From Ascidia mentula (Eukaryota > Chordata > Ascidiacea > Phlebobranchia > Ascidiidae): DNA of 64,000 nucleotides. Made by a program: the position numbers and the translations under genes. The notes under the pieces were generated by a model, which saw only the letters and a list, made by a program, of their open reading frames with translations, ran no database searches and was not told the DNA's origin. Of this stretch, positions 25,958-38,700 are shown one piece after another; position 1 is the first letter of the stretch, and each line of letters begins with the position of its first letter. Location: contig OX387203.1 in NCBI GenBank assembly GCA_947561715.1, positions 10,602,001 to 10,666,000 of the forward strand. The letters run 5' to 3'.

Positions 25958-26378
25958 TCCGTGGAACGCAGACGAGTGTGGAGTGAAGAATGCGGAGGAA
26001 ATTAGGCCTTCCTGCAGAACTCCAACGGTCTCGTGGCATTCGATACAACGACAGACGTTTTGATCACAACTTATTATAAACGTGTTACTCGTTCGCACTT
26101 CACTCTGACACTCAACTAACTTACTAAAAGCACTGCAGTTACTCACTGAATCAGTCTGCTATTTCTCGTTGTCGCGCTCATTTTGGTAAATTGCTCGCTG
26201 CAATTCTGTCACGTATTTCAAATATTTATTATAACTTTTCAGTCACTATAAAAGCGCTGGGATAATTTATTTTACGTCAATTGATATTGCAACGTGTTGT
26301 TCAATTCTTATAGAAGTCTACTCAAGAAGTAAAGAACACGCATAGCAGCTGAACAAACTCATTTGAACGCTGCAATGT
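25958..26378. repeat. Diverged relative of the 0.47-kb intronic repeat
   Basis: Shares, in the same order, a 'ttaggccttcctgcagaact'-like core, a 'tataaacg' step, 'gatattgcaa', 'aagaacacgc' and a final 'aacgctgcaat' with the CUB-intron repeat, but is clearly much older. It shows the CUB-intron insert is a dispersed repeat family, not just part of the receptor gene. Confidence 0.45.
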
Positions 26379-26399
26379 GAACATGTTGTACAAACTTTA

Positions 26400-27470
26400 G
26401 CAAGATATCTCCACTTTTCAATTAAATTGCTGTGATTGGTGTACATGATATTCCGATTTTCCGTTTATGAATCTGTCCTTCTGTCATAAATGCCACCGGT
26501 AAATTTTTCAACTCAATTTGCTATCACAGCACATGCCGTAAATACAATTGTCCTTGTAAACCTAAATTTACATTTTTTGAACTAAGTCAAACACATTATG
26601 ATATGATACATAGCCTATGTTACAATATCAAAGCATAATTTGTTGTCCTATGAAAAAAATGCAATTCACCTTCCATCAGGTAACATGATTCCTCTCTCAA
26701 TTCAACATCCTGACAACCACAAATCAAAGTGTCTTTGTTTTGACAACAAATAGGTTGGACGGAAAATTTGTTAACCGTGCAAGCAAGTGAAAAATATCAC
26801 AGAAGGTCAAGTAGGATCAACCTTGACCAATTCCTGAACAGCTGAAAAATGCGAGGTTTGTGTGTATACTTTTATTTTACTTTTATTATTTTATATAGAC
26901 AACAAGTTATAGTTACCGTCTCTTAGCCCAGGATCCCTGTGGAGCAAATACTTGCAGAAACAAGTGCCCACAAAATCGACTTACACATCACGGAGTTGCA
27001 GATGTCGTGCAAATGACCTTCTTGGCCCCTACTGGAAGGATTCAAACCAACAATGTATTGAGCAAAACAAATAACAACTGTACCAGCATAACCTACAGCT
27101 CAAATGACGCCAGTATAGTGCAGTGCACAGAATCTGCAGCACTATTTCATAAATCATATTGAAATGTTTTGCTCAATGAGAGTTCTAAACCAGTGATAAA
27201 TGGTCAAAGCACGGCCAAAGCCCAGTGAGCTTACAGGGCATCCGAGGCGCTTCTGTTTGCGTGATAAGGTTATGTCGATGTTGGCTGGTTGTATTTTATC
27301 TCTCCCTCAGTGGTGATGGGAAACTTGACTGGCGCTCGGTCATAAAGATCGCTTGGGCGATCCAAATTTAGTTGCCTAAGCCGAGTGATAGACGTTCAAA
27401 GAAGAGCGCGCTTTTTTGGAGCTAAACGTTAGGTCGATATCAAAGTTAGAGCACACACTAAATTACAACT
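26400..27470. other. No gene seen
   Basis: AT-rich sequence between the diverged intronic repeat and the Penelope-like debris. I see no open reading frame with splice support, no terminal repeats and no recognisable RNA gene. Confidence 0.5.
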
Positions 27471-27473
27471 ATA

Positions 27474-28005
27474 TTACAAGAAAGATGTGTTTGTTACATC
27501 GAGCATCGTGTGCTGACATCCGTGATATTTTGGGTTGGGTGCTTTGTTTAGTGTCGATACATTGATGTATAATGATACCATGAAAGGGAAAATTGCTAAT
27601 TGTTCTTTTTGTCTAGTCTGGGCGTGGGCACTATAGGCGGGTGTTTGTTGTTTTCGATACGACTGGGAGCATTTCACGCAACTTTTCGAGCTGCTGTGTT
27701 CAAGTAATAGCGTGCGGTGCTTTGTGGAGCAGAATTTTGTTTGTGTTTTTTTGGACCCGTCGGAGAACCACACAATGCGTTTCAAGCAGGACATTTGGTT
27801 GAGAGTAGGTTGAATAAAGCTCGAGATGCTGTTTCGGATTGGCGCTGATGAAGGTTTGTTCGCAGTAATCGCGTGTTATTGGTGTTTGGCTGGTAAAAAA
27901 ATGGACGATATCACGTGTTTGGTTTGAACAACGAAAAAAAGGCCACAAACGAAAAGCGGGAAGCTGCAAAACTGACAAACATGCTTCCCCTGTAGGTGTA
28001 AACAT
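27474..28005 (-). mobile_element. Possible 5' part of a second, tandem Penelope-like copy
   Basis: Two overlapping minus-strand frames (27700-28005 and 27474-27794) lie directly downstream of the hammerhead-like motif. Penelope-like elements are often partial tandems, in which the 5' region of a second copy follows the terminal repeat. I cannot identify a domain here, so the call rests on position and the continuing coding-like character. Confidence 0.35.
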
Positions 28006-28109
28006 TTTTCACTAATGGTTACCAGTATCCGGAATATGAATTAAGAATCTGACGCTCTTCTGGTGGAGAACAACAAATATACACCTTTTGTTTAAAAAAA
28101 GATTGTATT

Positions 28110-28156
28110 TTCTGACGTTTCGCCTGTACGTACGACTACGACTAGGCTTCTTCAGA
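28110..28156 (-). ncRNA. Hammerhead-ribozyme-like motif of the Penelope-like element
   Basis: On the minus strand CTGAAGA is followed by a GCCT...AGGC stem and then GAAACGTC. This is the hammerhead core arrangement (CUGANGA, stem II, GAAA, with U-H at the cleavage site), here with the very short stem III known in Penelope-like terminal repeats. It lies about 150 bases past the end of the element's ORF, where such ribozymes are expected. The fold was checked by eye only. Confidence 0.55.
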
Positions 28157-28310
28157 GAATAAAACAAACACAGTAGCGAAGCGAACCCACAGGGCAAAGA
28201 AATTGAGCGACGAAAAAGAACAAAAGGGCGTAACAGCTAAAACACAGCGGGACATAAATCAATGGACAACATCGAACACGGGTCAAACGGCCATACATGG
28301 GAAACAGAAG

Positions 28311-29460
28311 TCACGAATTGTTACGGGCGAAATTGCGGAACACGGGCGAAAGTACTTTTCCATCGTTCCGATTTAAAACATTCGGTAGCGAATTAATATA
28401 ATAATTTTCCACAACCAACCGTTTTGCCAAAATTGTTTCTTGTTTTAATACTTTTGCTTCCTTCCAATTGATACGGTGGTCGGTGTCAAGCATGTGGGCA
28501 CATAGGGCAGATTTATTGGGTTCCATATTGCGTATGGCTGCCTTGTGTTCTTTAATACGGGACGTTAAATTGCGCGTAGTCTGGCCAATATACACAGTGT
28601 TACAATCAAGACAAGGGATTAAGTAAACTACACCGGTCATTTGAAGCATGGGAATACGGTCTTTAGGTTTGGGAAACATGTTTTCTAAAGTGCATACCGG
28701 TTTCATGGCAACTTTTACGCCAGTGCCGTTGAGTATTCTTGATATCCGCTCAGAAACTCCTTGTACATATGGTATGGAAGTGAATGCTGTGTATGTTTGT
28801 GTGGGTTTGTTGTGTGTGTGGGGTGTGAGATTTAGGTTGGTGGGAAATTTGTTTAGTTTTAGAACGTTAAGAATGTGTTTGCGTTCAACCCTCCGAGTGT
28901 GTGGATCGGCAATATGTGTGATCGTTCTGTTATATAAGGTTCTGGCCACTGTGAGTTTTTGATGTTTCGGATGGTGTGAGGTGTATTGTAAGTAGCGGTT
29001 AGTGTGTGTAGGCTTGTAAAAAATGGAGGTGGTAAGTTTCCCGTCCGGTTTTGCAGTGACGTTTACGTCCAAAAATGACAGACTAAGGTCGTGTTGTGTT
29101 TCCTGGGTAAACTTAATAGAAGGTTCGATGTTGTTTATGTGATTATGATAACCCTGCGACCTCGTCTTTTGCTATGATGACGTACGTGTCATCGACATAG
29201 CGGAGCCAAAGTCGCGGGGGTGTTTTGAAGGAAGCAAGAGCGGTTTGCTCAAGTTGTTCCATTATAATGTTGGCCAGAACCGGTGAAATGGGAGAACCGG
29301 TGAAATTTTTTGATCGTTGTGTGAAATGCCTTATAGTCTATTTTTTTGCTGTAGCAAAATTTATATTCATTTTTTATGGTGTGGCATAAAGTTTTTAGCA
29401 TTTTGAAAAATATCGTTTTGTTTTAAATTGATGTTAAGATTCCTTTTGTCATCCAGAGTT
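28311..29460 (-). mobile_element. Penelope-like retroelement, 5'-truncated, with RT remnant and GIY-YIG domain
   Basis: The open frame 28311-29072 (253 aa) includes GVVYLIPCLDCNTVYIGQT, the GIY-YIG endonuclease signature of Penelope-like elements. Just upstream on the same strand, in another frame, lie SPISPVLANIIMEQLEQ and LRYVDDTYVIIAKDEV, the reverse-transcriptase catalytic core with YVDD. The frame changes between about 29150 and 29070, and the N-terminal RT part is missing or unrecognisable beyond about 29460, so this copy is dead. The element acts as a retroposon with an endonuclease unlike those of LINEs. Confidence 0.85.
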
Positions 29461-29945
29461 TGTTTTGTATGCACCGAAAATTTTTTTTATGCTTGTTATG
29501 TTGTGGTGCAGTATGGCGTTAATTGGCATATTTGTTGACAAACAGTCGTCAAAATTCATTCATTTTAGAGTAATTGCATTTATTTTTAATTACGTTTTGT
29601 ATACTTATGGATGTTTATTTGCCAAGTTGTATGGCTATTTGACGTGAATACGCTGCAATAATAATCAATGAGGGATTGGGTGACAGAATATGAAACAAAC
29701 ACACACAAATACAAAGAGACAAAACTGGTTTATAGAAATATTTAATGTAGTTCATCATAGTTAAACTCTTAGGTTACGTGTTTATTGTATTTCTGTAGAT
29801 CATTACATGTAGATATAAATATTGATGTGCTTGTGTCCGTTCTTTGAAGGTATGTGTGTTCATTTCTTCTCCAGATGTATTTGAATCCATGTTGCTTTTT
29901 GTAGTTTAGACATATGTTGAATATCTGTCCATTTTCTTCTGTTAA

Positions 29946-30867
29946 AGTGCATATGACACGTAAAAATCAAACATGTTAATAATCAAACTAGGAAATGTTC
30001 ATAACTTTAGAACATTTCTGGCGAAAAAAGTAGCTTGATACGACGACTGGTTTCTGAGATACAGCTGATCAAAGACGCACTTTTGCCGCTGCGAACGAAA
30101 TCGTGCGAAAGCGAGATATTGTTGCGTGACGTCATAGAAGGCGCTTCGGTCGAGCGCGAGTGCTGGCAGCAAGCCTTATACGTAGGAATGGAAAACATTG
30201 TAAAACTGATTTGAGCATAATATTGCATTAAACAGGGGACAAAAAGTGAACAAGTGCAATAAACGGATTTTGATGTTAATTTAAGCTGAAGACAGATGGC
30301 CGCTGTTCGACCAATTATGTCTAATTTAGTTGTGCAATAATAAAACAGTTACTGGGACAGGGTGTTCTTGTTGTTACAGCATTTATGATCGCTAACGTGA
30401 TACATGAACTTTTGAAAACACGACAGAGACAAACCATTAGTTTAGCATTGTCGTTTTGTCCACTCACAGTTATGTCGTTTCTGCTATACCCTATGGTCTT
30501 CCGTTAATTAGGGACAAATAAGCCTTCGATTCGTGACGTCACAATGCCAAATTTTTGTGTGATGCAAAACCCTGTCCTGACCTTTAAGGTAATGTAAACT
30601 GTGGATTCTCCTATGTTTGAAACTATTCGATATCTACAAAAACAGGCGCCTTCTCCTATCTAAACAATGCATTTTTTCGACGCAAGCACCTTATGTGATG
30701 TCCTTTTCTCCCCAGCGCAAAAGGTTTACGATTTTTGGTCGCCGTTACTTTTCGTGCAGTTTTCTACATTTTTTAGTTGACGTAGAACCGTAAAACTTTG
30801 GATATATATTTGTTGTAGATATACCTTTAGTTTTGCGCAAAGTTGTTATGGCCGTGGCATATGCACT
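29946..30867. mobile_element. TTAA-flanked non-autonomous DNA transposon, 922 bp
   Basis: Left end AGTGCATATGACACG follows TTAA (29942-29945). Right end CGTGGCATATGCACT precedes TTAA (30868-30871). The inverted ends match at 14 of 15 positions. TTAA target duplication is used by piggyBac and Kolobok transposons. The ends do not look like classic piggyBac CCC ends, so Kolobok-like or another TTAA family is possible. No transposase frame inside. Confidence 0.7.
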
Positions 30868-31023
30868 TTAAGCTTTCATTTAAATAGATTTTACCTTGAT
30901 TGGTCTGTGTTGTATTAAGTGCAGATAGCTTAGATCGACTGTCAAAGATTTGATTCCTGGTTTTGCGACTATGATTGGTGCAGGGGGTGCTTAGCTATGA
31001 AAACAGACCTAAATATTTCACAA

Positions 31024-34000
31024 TGTCTGGTGATGTATGTCGGTGTGTGCCTCGCCGATAATTAAGATCGGTCGAGGCGCAGTTGAATAAAGTGGCGAGC
31101 TATAGCAACCAGTGTTTGAGAGCTGGTATCGGCTACATTGGCGAGCACGCCAGGCCCCTCTGGAACTTTCTGATATGGAGGTGAGACTGTGTGCCTTGGA
31201 AAAGGAAATGCTTTCTGTGAAAATGGAGAATCGATTTCTCGGCAAAACAAGCGAGGAATTGCAAGCTCGAGTTTCGGAGTTAGAAGAGAGGTTGTCAAAG
31301 CAAAACAGTCTTCCAAAAACTAATATTAAGGTGACAGAGTTCTTTTCCGGCGGTTCTGGGATGAATTTGCAGGAGTTTAATCTATATATCGAAAACGTAT
31401 CTGTGGTCAATAATTGGAACAATCAACAAAAGGGAATTCATCTCTCTGCTTGTTTACGAGGCCCAGCTCTCTTAATACAAGACTTAATACCCACAGAGAA
31501 AAATCGGTGCTATGAGGACCTTTGTATGGCTTTAAACAATCATTTCACACATTCAAATGCGCCACGAGCGAGAAGCCGCCGCTAGCTGGTGTTTTAGCCG
31601 GCACACCAGTGATGGCTCATACGGCTTTGGACAACAACAATGTATATGGTACGCCCAATTCTCTATTGACAATTCAGTTAAATTACATTCTTTTCTTATC
31701 GATACAGGTTCAATGGTATCGTTGTTAGATAAATGATGCAAATTAAAGATACTGAAATTTGTGCTATATTACGAGAATTTGTTGATGTGTTTGTCGATGA
31801 ACACGGGACACTGGGGCGAACGTCCCTTGTTAAACATTGCATCGAAACAGGAATCGCCAGACCAATTCGGCAACGACCGCGTCGAGTAACGTGGCAGAAA
31901 AGAAAAATTGTCGAGGCTGAGATTGAAAAAATGCTCGAAGCAGGTGTAATTGAGCGCTGCAATGGGCCTTGGGCTTCTCCTGTTGTTCTTGTCCCTAAAG
32001 AAGATGGAACGTACCATTTCTGTGTGGATTACCGAAAACTTAATGAAGTTACTCGCAAAGACGCCTATCCTTTGCCTAAAATTGAGGGAATTTTGGATAC
32101 TTTGGGCAACGCGAAATATTTTACCATATTGGACCTCGCTAGCGGGTATTGGCAAGTGGAGATGAGCGAAACTGACAAGGAAAAAAACGCCTTCAACGTT
32201 CCTGGAAAAGGTTTATTTCAATTTACAGTCATTAATTTATTAAAAAAAATACTTGTCACTGCCCCTGTGCTCAGTTATCCTACACGCACTGATCCCTTTA
32301 TTTTGGACACAGATGCCAGTGGAACGGGTTTAGGTGGCGTGTTGTCGCAGCTTGTCAACGGCGAAGAACGGGTCACAGCTTATGCCAGTCGAACACTAAG
32401 CAAATCCGAACGATACTATTGCGCTACATATAGAGAGTTGCTCGCAATTGTTTACTTTGTCAAGCATTTTCGCCATTTCTTGTGGGGTCGAAGGCTTGTG
32501 CTACGTACAGACCACGCTTCATTGCTGTGGCTTTTGCACTTTAAGGAACCGGAAGGGATGCTTGCCAGATGGTTGACTACACTGGACACTTACAACTTTG
32601 AAGTCGTCCACAGACCGGGAAAGAAACACACGAATGCAGACGGGTTGTCGAGGCAGCGCTGATGCCGGGAGGTATGCGTTGATTGCAATTCCGATGCCTG
32701 CTTTCATGAGGGACAAGTTCTGCAGATTTCATCTCGTCCGAACCAAGACAGTAATTGGCTGGAAACTTGGAGTGTCGAAGATACACGCTCGATGCAAATT
32801 AAAGATACTGAAATTTGTGCTACGATTCAAAAGCCTTGGCCAACACAAACCTCCGCTATCAAATTTCCTTGAAGAGACAGGTAGCGAGAAGAATTATTCT
32901 CAGTGGGATCACTTAGAGGTTAACGACGGAGTGCTTTACCGAATATGGTACCCCGATGAAGGTGAATTTCCATTGATAGTAGCGCCCCACAGCGTGAGGA
33001 GGGACATTTTTTACCAGTTACACACCTTACGGACGGCAGGCCAATTAGGTATTGCCAAAACTTCGGAAAGAATTCGACTGGGATTTTTTGGGCCTGGAAT
33101 GCTTGGGGATATAAAGCATTGGTGCAGGTGGTGCGTTACTTGTGCTAAACGGAAGCCAACACATGGACGTCACCGCGCCCAACTTGTCCAGGAGAGAAGC
33201 CATTTTCCGATGCAACGGATCGGGATTGATTTTTTAGGCCCGCTTCCTATCACTGATCTCGGTAACAAACAAATACTTTGTCCTGTCTGATTACTTTACA
33301 AAGTGGACAGAATGCTTTCCTTTGCCAAACCAACGAGCTGAGTTGGTCGCCGAAACTCTGGTTGAGGAGATTTTTACTCGGTTTGGAATTCACGTTTCCT
33401 TGCATTCTGATCAAGGCCGTGATTTCGAGAGCATTCTTTTTGCAGAAGTTTGCAGAAGAAGACATCAGCAAGACACGATCGACCCCTTATCACCCACAAT
33501 CATCAGGTCTTGTAGAAAGATTCAATCGAACTTTATTGCAAATGCTTTCGTCTTATGTAAATGATAACCATAATGATTGGGATATTCAGCTTCCTTTCGT
33601 AATGATGGCTTACAGATCATCGGTCCACGAGTCCACCAAATACACCCCTAACAGACTTATGCTCGGACGGGAAGTAAATGCTCCTCCGGATCTGATGTGG
33701 AGACTTCCTCCGAATCACCATGATACAGCATGTCGATGTCAGTATGTGGAAGATATGCGTCAGGCAATACGAAACGCGTACGCGTTGACCAGAAGGGAAC
33801 TAAAACCATCTAGTGAAAGACAGAAGAAGACATATGACAAATCAGTTCTACCACAAGAATTTAACGTTGGCCAGTTTGTGTGGTATTACTATCCACCGCT
33901 TGGGAAGCAGAAACTCGGAAGAGGGTTGACAGGACCATTCCTTGTGATACGGAAGTTGTCCAAAAGTTTGTACAAAATCCAGTAATCTTCGGATCATTCA

Positions 34001-34508
34001 CCAAAGGTGACCAGTTAAGGAGATTCGAGGCAGAAACCATGCCTAATAACTGGCTACAACCTGAGGAAGAGGAATCGCACTACGACTCCGATGAAAATAC
34101 TGTAACATCGGACATAGACATTTCTCCCCTTGAGGACGGTGGAACGTCCCTCCGCGGACGTGTGCGACGTTCATCTGCGTATTTGCGTGACTATGTGTTG
34201 TAGTGTGACTATGTGTTGTAGTGTGACTATGTGTTGTAGTGTGACTATGTGTTGTAGTGTGACTATGTGTTGTAGTGTGACTATGTGTGTAAAGTGTACC
34301 ACGTTTCATTTCGAGGGCGAAATTATGTTAGTTGGAGGGGGGCATTGTAGCGATTTTGTGCTTCATTATGTGTTTGTAGTCACGTGTGTCCGTGTGTCTG
34401 GTGATTCATGTCGGTGTGTGCCTCGCCTATAATTAAGATCGGCCGAGGCGCAGTTGAATAAAGTGGCTAGCTATAGCAACCAGTGTTTGAGAGCTGGTAT
34501 CGGCTACA
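31024..34508 (+). mobile_element. Ty3/gypsy-type LTR retrotransposon, broken fossil
   Basis: LTRs of about 114 bp at 31024-31137 and 34395-34508 (starting TGTCTGGTGAT, ending CTACA) differ at about 5 positions, so the insertion is fairly recent. Parts in order: gag-like coiled-coil stretch (~31170-31560), reverse transcriptase (~31790-32210), RNase H (~32290-32640), integrase with a zinc-binding start and catalytic core (~32850-33990). The order RT, RNase H, integrase defines Ty3/gypsy type. The copy is broken, with several breaks. No clear target duplication was seen. Confidence 0.85.
34187..34290 (+). repeat. 18-bp minisatellite, six copies, inside the LTR element
   Basis: gtgactatgtgttgtagt is repeated six times head to tail just before the 3' LTR. 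The period is a multiple of three, so any frame through it gives a six-residue peptide repeat. That explains the odd cysteine-rich frames here, which are not genes. Confidence 0.9.
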
Positions 34509-35550
34509 TTTGATTGATAGAAGTTATTTTTTTTTTTATTATATGAATTTCTGTTAATAATGTTCAGCCTCTGTTTCGTTTCATGCTTATTTTGCTGAAT
34601 TTGTAGAATCAATTGATCCACTTTAGTTGACAATGTGGTTTGTGTTGTTTTTTTCGGCGTAGTAAGAGACATATGCTTTTCAGGTGTGAAAGTTGAATTT
34701 ATTAACCGGTTATCATATCACCGCCTAAATCTCATCCAAATAGAATCAAATATTTTAAAATTATTCCCTCTTTCAACAATGCAACCAAATTTGACCATTT
34801 TTGTTGTTGATTTTTTACTAAATTGTCTAAAATCAAACTTGCAATTTTACCAACATAACTTGGACAAATGTTGTGTAAAATCGCCAAATGATTATGTAAA
34901 ACTGAGCATCGTATGCTGCTCACATCTATGACGCAACTTAAAAAAAGCTATTTGCGTCTTCCTGTTGTCAGCGGGGCGATATTGTGGGCTCAAAATCTTG
35001 GAACGCGCCAAATATTTCAAAGACTTATAAATGAATATGGTTTGAACAATCGCCCTACCAAAAAACGACTACCTGTGATTTATGTCTGTTTTACATACAA
35101 TGCAGGATTCACTGGCAAACGGCTTGATACGAATAAACAGTTTATTATCAGGCTTGTGGGAATAAATCAGAAGCAAGCGCAAAACTTGATGTCTCAGAAA
35201 TGATACCAGTGTCCTGTCAAGCAATAATACAGAATCGAATTGAACATGAAATACACTGATGTGATTTCACGGAGGTGAACGAGAAAGAACGCAAAACAAC
35301 ATAATTACAGTTAAAACTTGGCTATGTCCGTTGTAGCACATTAATTTTGATTCATGGTAAGTTGATAAAATCACTATGGAAACGAGAATAAAACAATGCA
35401 TGACAAATCGTGGTAACATAGAAGCAAATTTGAAAGATTGCCATGAAATAGAGGTCATGGCGAAAAATATCGAATTCAAAACAGACGGTTATATTGCTGT
35501 TGCTGCCAGGCATATTATATATTAATTAAACTGTTCTTCTGGCACAAATA
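34509..35550. other. No gene seen
   Basis: Sequence between the LTR element and the 3' end of gene A. It has AT-rich stretches and short unsupported frames. The right part (from about 35550) is probably the 3' untranslated region and polyadenylation zone of gene A. Confidence 0.5.
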
Positions 35551-35771
35551 AACGTCACTTTTATTCACCGACGTTATCAAAAAATAAACAATAAAAAATT
35601 AATTTATGATTACCAGGCTTTTATTCATGTATATATTTTGCGGTAATGTTCTGTTTGGCTATAAGTTGGGTTTATGTTTACCAGTTGAAAAGCTGATCAT
35701 AACTCAAAATACTGCCTCAAGCAAAAAAATTGGCAACACTCGCAAAGATACATAGGTCGTCAAATTGATCA

Positions 35772-38700
35772 TTAAAATGTCTCGTACGCATTTTCATCAG
35801 GTTGGGAAGTAGCATGCGTGACGTCGACATTGCAGTATGCAGCAGGGTCAGGTTGTTCGTTTGTCGATCTTTCAACAACACTGCAACGACGAGAAATTTT
35901 TCACAGACGAGAATTTTAAACCCAATTTATATGAGGTTTGTGAAATATGAAAACTCACTGCTGTCCTCTGTCCTGTGGGTTGCGATTTTCAACGACTTTC
36001 ATTTCTATTCCTTCAGGCTGGACGTCTGCAAAAAAACCATAGACCTTGTAGTGGTATAAAGAGTAGTGGTTTATAAGAAATATTGTGTTAGAAAGTCATA
36101 TACTGATTAATACGAAACATACAAATATTTTCGCCACACGTAATTAAATTTCTCTCCTGGTCGATGCGCAACTCAACATCTATCGAGTAATCTCGTCATA
36201 TTTCGTTATCACAAGTTTGAAAGATTTTCGAGAACGATTGTTTACCTTTTTTTGCAGCTGATGCCAGGCAACACAGCCTTATCCCAAACCCTGTTGCTAT
36301 GAGAGTAACAAGTCCCAGACCAAAGGATAACAGCAATGTAAGGAGGGTGTGTGTCGGTGCTAGTATTGCTTCAACCATTACTACTACTTTCTTCTCAACG
36401 TAAAATGGAGGTCCGGACCTGATGGTAATGGAGTAGTTTCCAAGATCGCGTTCAGAAACCTTAAAAAAATGTTTTCATCAACACTTTCGGTATTAAAATT
36501 TGCGCATATTACTCCAAAGCTACCTTCGTAAACAATAGGTCGATTCGGTTTTGAGTCCCGTTGGAAAATAACTTTGCGATTGTAACCTCGGCACCTGTTA
36601 AGCAAACAAGTATTTCACATAAACCCGTGAAACAAATCACAGTATTAGATAAACTTTGCTTGATTCAGATTTTAAAAAAAAATACATCAAATAATTGTCA
36701 GAGGAACTGCTTGTAGAAGTTTAAATGCAAACGAGGCGAAAAGCTTGGAGAAAGCACAGTGCTACGGATGCGTCACAAACCGAAAGCCTCCAAAGGATTG
36801 AAATACAAAGAAAGAAACTGATACCTCCTTTCATCACCACAACATCCCCGTTTCCACGAATTGGCGGATTTGACGGAAACCCGAATCCCACAGACGCTTT
36901 CTCTTGTAGTCTGACCTTTTTCAATATTATGGTTTCGTCGATTTTGGGAGGAACTTGCAACAATTAAAGGACTGTTAATCTTAGAAAAGACAGGTCTCCA
37001 TTAAATACTATTCACGGCTAACGAACCTACAAAATTGATGTTTTTGTGTTGCTGTCTCGTAACAATTTACAACTCAATACAAAAAATTTTTATACTCAAT
37101 TAAAATTCTTGCATCCTTACATTGAACTTTTAGTTTCAGTGATTTGGTTTCTGTTTCCTTGTAATCTTCCGAACTCTGATGACACGTCACTAATGATCCG
37201 TGATCTGATGACGTCAAGCGGATGGTCGCTGAAGCGAACTAAATATATTATTAAGAAGTTAGGTTTGACAACATGTGGATCATCGCTTTATGAAAAGCGG
37301 CTTCATAAAATTGTTCTAACCATACCTCTTTCCTAACAAGCTGAAGATTGTGCACAGTCATATTTATGAAATGCATTTTCCCACTGAATTTATCGCAGAA
37401 TATCAAAACTAATTCCCCCTCTTTCAATGCAGATGTATTTCTGAGTGAGTTGAAATCCAAAAGCGTACCTAAATTCATTCAACATTTAATAAGTGAGACG
37501 AGTTTAACAACGCCATTGTGGAACTAAAAAGTTTCATATTTCAAACGTTTTGTTTCCGTGTCTTAAAATATTTTGTGCAAAAATCAGACGCTTTCAGAAA
37601 ACATACTGGCATTGTTATTCTTGCTAACGTTACACTTTATTATCTAAGAGCATTGTTTAGTTTAGTTTACTTTCACCAACCGTTCCAGCATTGGTAAGGG
37701 ACGCTCCATTCAGCAGTTTCGGTGCAGGACATTGTGACGTTTCGACCGACCGCAGCTGAGTTATCAACGAAAACAGAATCCTTGCATTGTGCAGTTACCT
37801 GTGTGCTGTATGTCCATGGCCGTTGATTTGTAAGTTGTACAATTTTAAAGTTTGAAAGAGAAGGGCAATCTAAAACAAACGAAACAAAGTTTACAAACCT
37901 ATCTATTCTTGACTTATTCGAACGCTTCTCGATGAGTTTACACTGTTTTTAATGTTATTTTGTGAGATAACGAATGCATTAGATACCTTTCAAAATTATT
38001 CTTGGACTTCCCAGATGGGATTGTTTGCAGCAACAAGATATAATTCTAAGTACGCTCCTGTTAAACATAGACGGGGAAAGGATTGTAACGTTAAGGAAGT
38101 GATTGTCCATTAATCGCAGTGTTGACACCCGCACACCGATAGTTTTGTCAGTTATGGGATTGGGACTCGAAGGTTTGTATATTGCCAACAGCTCACTTCT
38201 CCCATTCATTGCTTCCTTCAACAAGTATAGATCGAAATCCTTAGTTGCCGGCCCGTAGTAGGTTATATGGAATAATATGGTGATGTTTGGAACACCAGTA
38301 GACCATATAAAACTTGGACTCGCGTAGTTTCCGACCGATCGCACAGAAGCGTGCCAGCATGTTTCTAGAAAAGACGAATTGTGGAAATTTCAACATTGTT
38401 GTTAATCTTGATCTCAGCAAATGATCCAGAGGCTCGAGGTTTTTGTTCAGAAATGTCTGTTATGCGCCGGAAAGTGGCATAAATTTCTCAATGACTTTTC
38501 TCTATACTTCCTATGTCTTGATATATAACAAAACAATTGGTGTAAAATTTCGCAAAGTAAGGCAGTGGTGAATTTTGCAAGTGTTTTCAACAATAAGCAT
38601 TGTGTTTTTAATTTGTTCTACTACATAGGAAACGACTACGCAAAATACACAAATGTTAAACTACATATTATACCTGCAGTGTAATTGATTGAAAACCCCT

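Noticed and set aside
34043-34432. Cysteine- or threonine-rich repeat peptides on both strands
   Set aside because: They are produced by the 18-bp minisatellite inside the LTR element.
34913-35203. 96-aa plus-strand frame after the LTR element
   Set aside because: No recognisable domain, no promoter or splice support, and no duplicate. Probably chance in AT-rich spacer.
35772-35880. ITIM or ITAM in the gene A tail
   Set aside because: The residue two before each tyrosine (A and N) does not fit the ITIM consensus, and the spacing and hydrophobic positions of an ITAM are absent.
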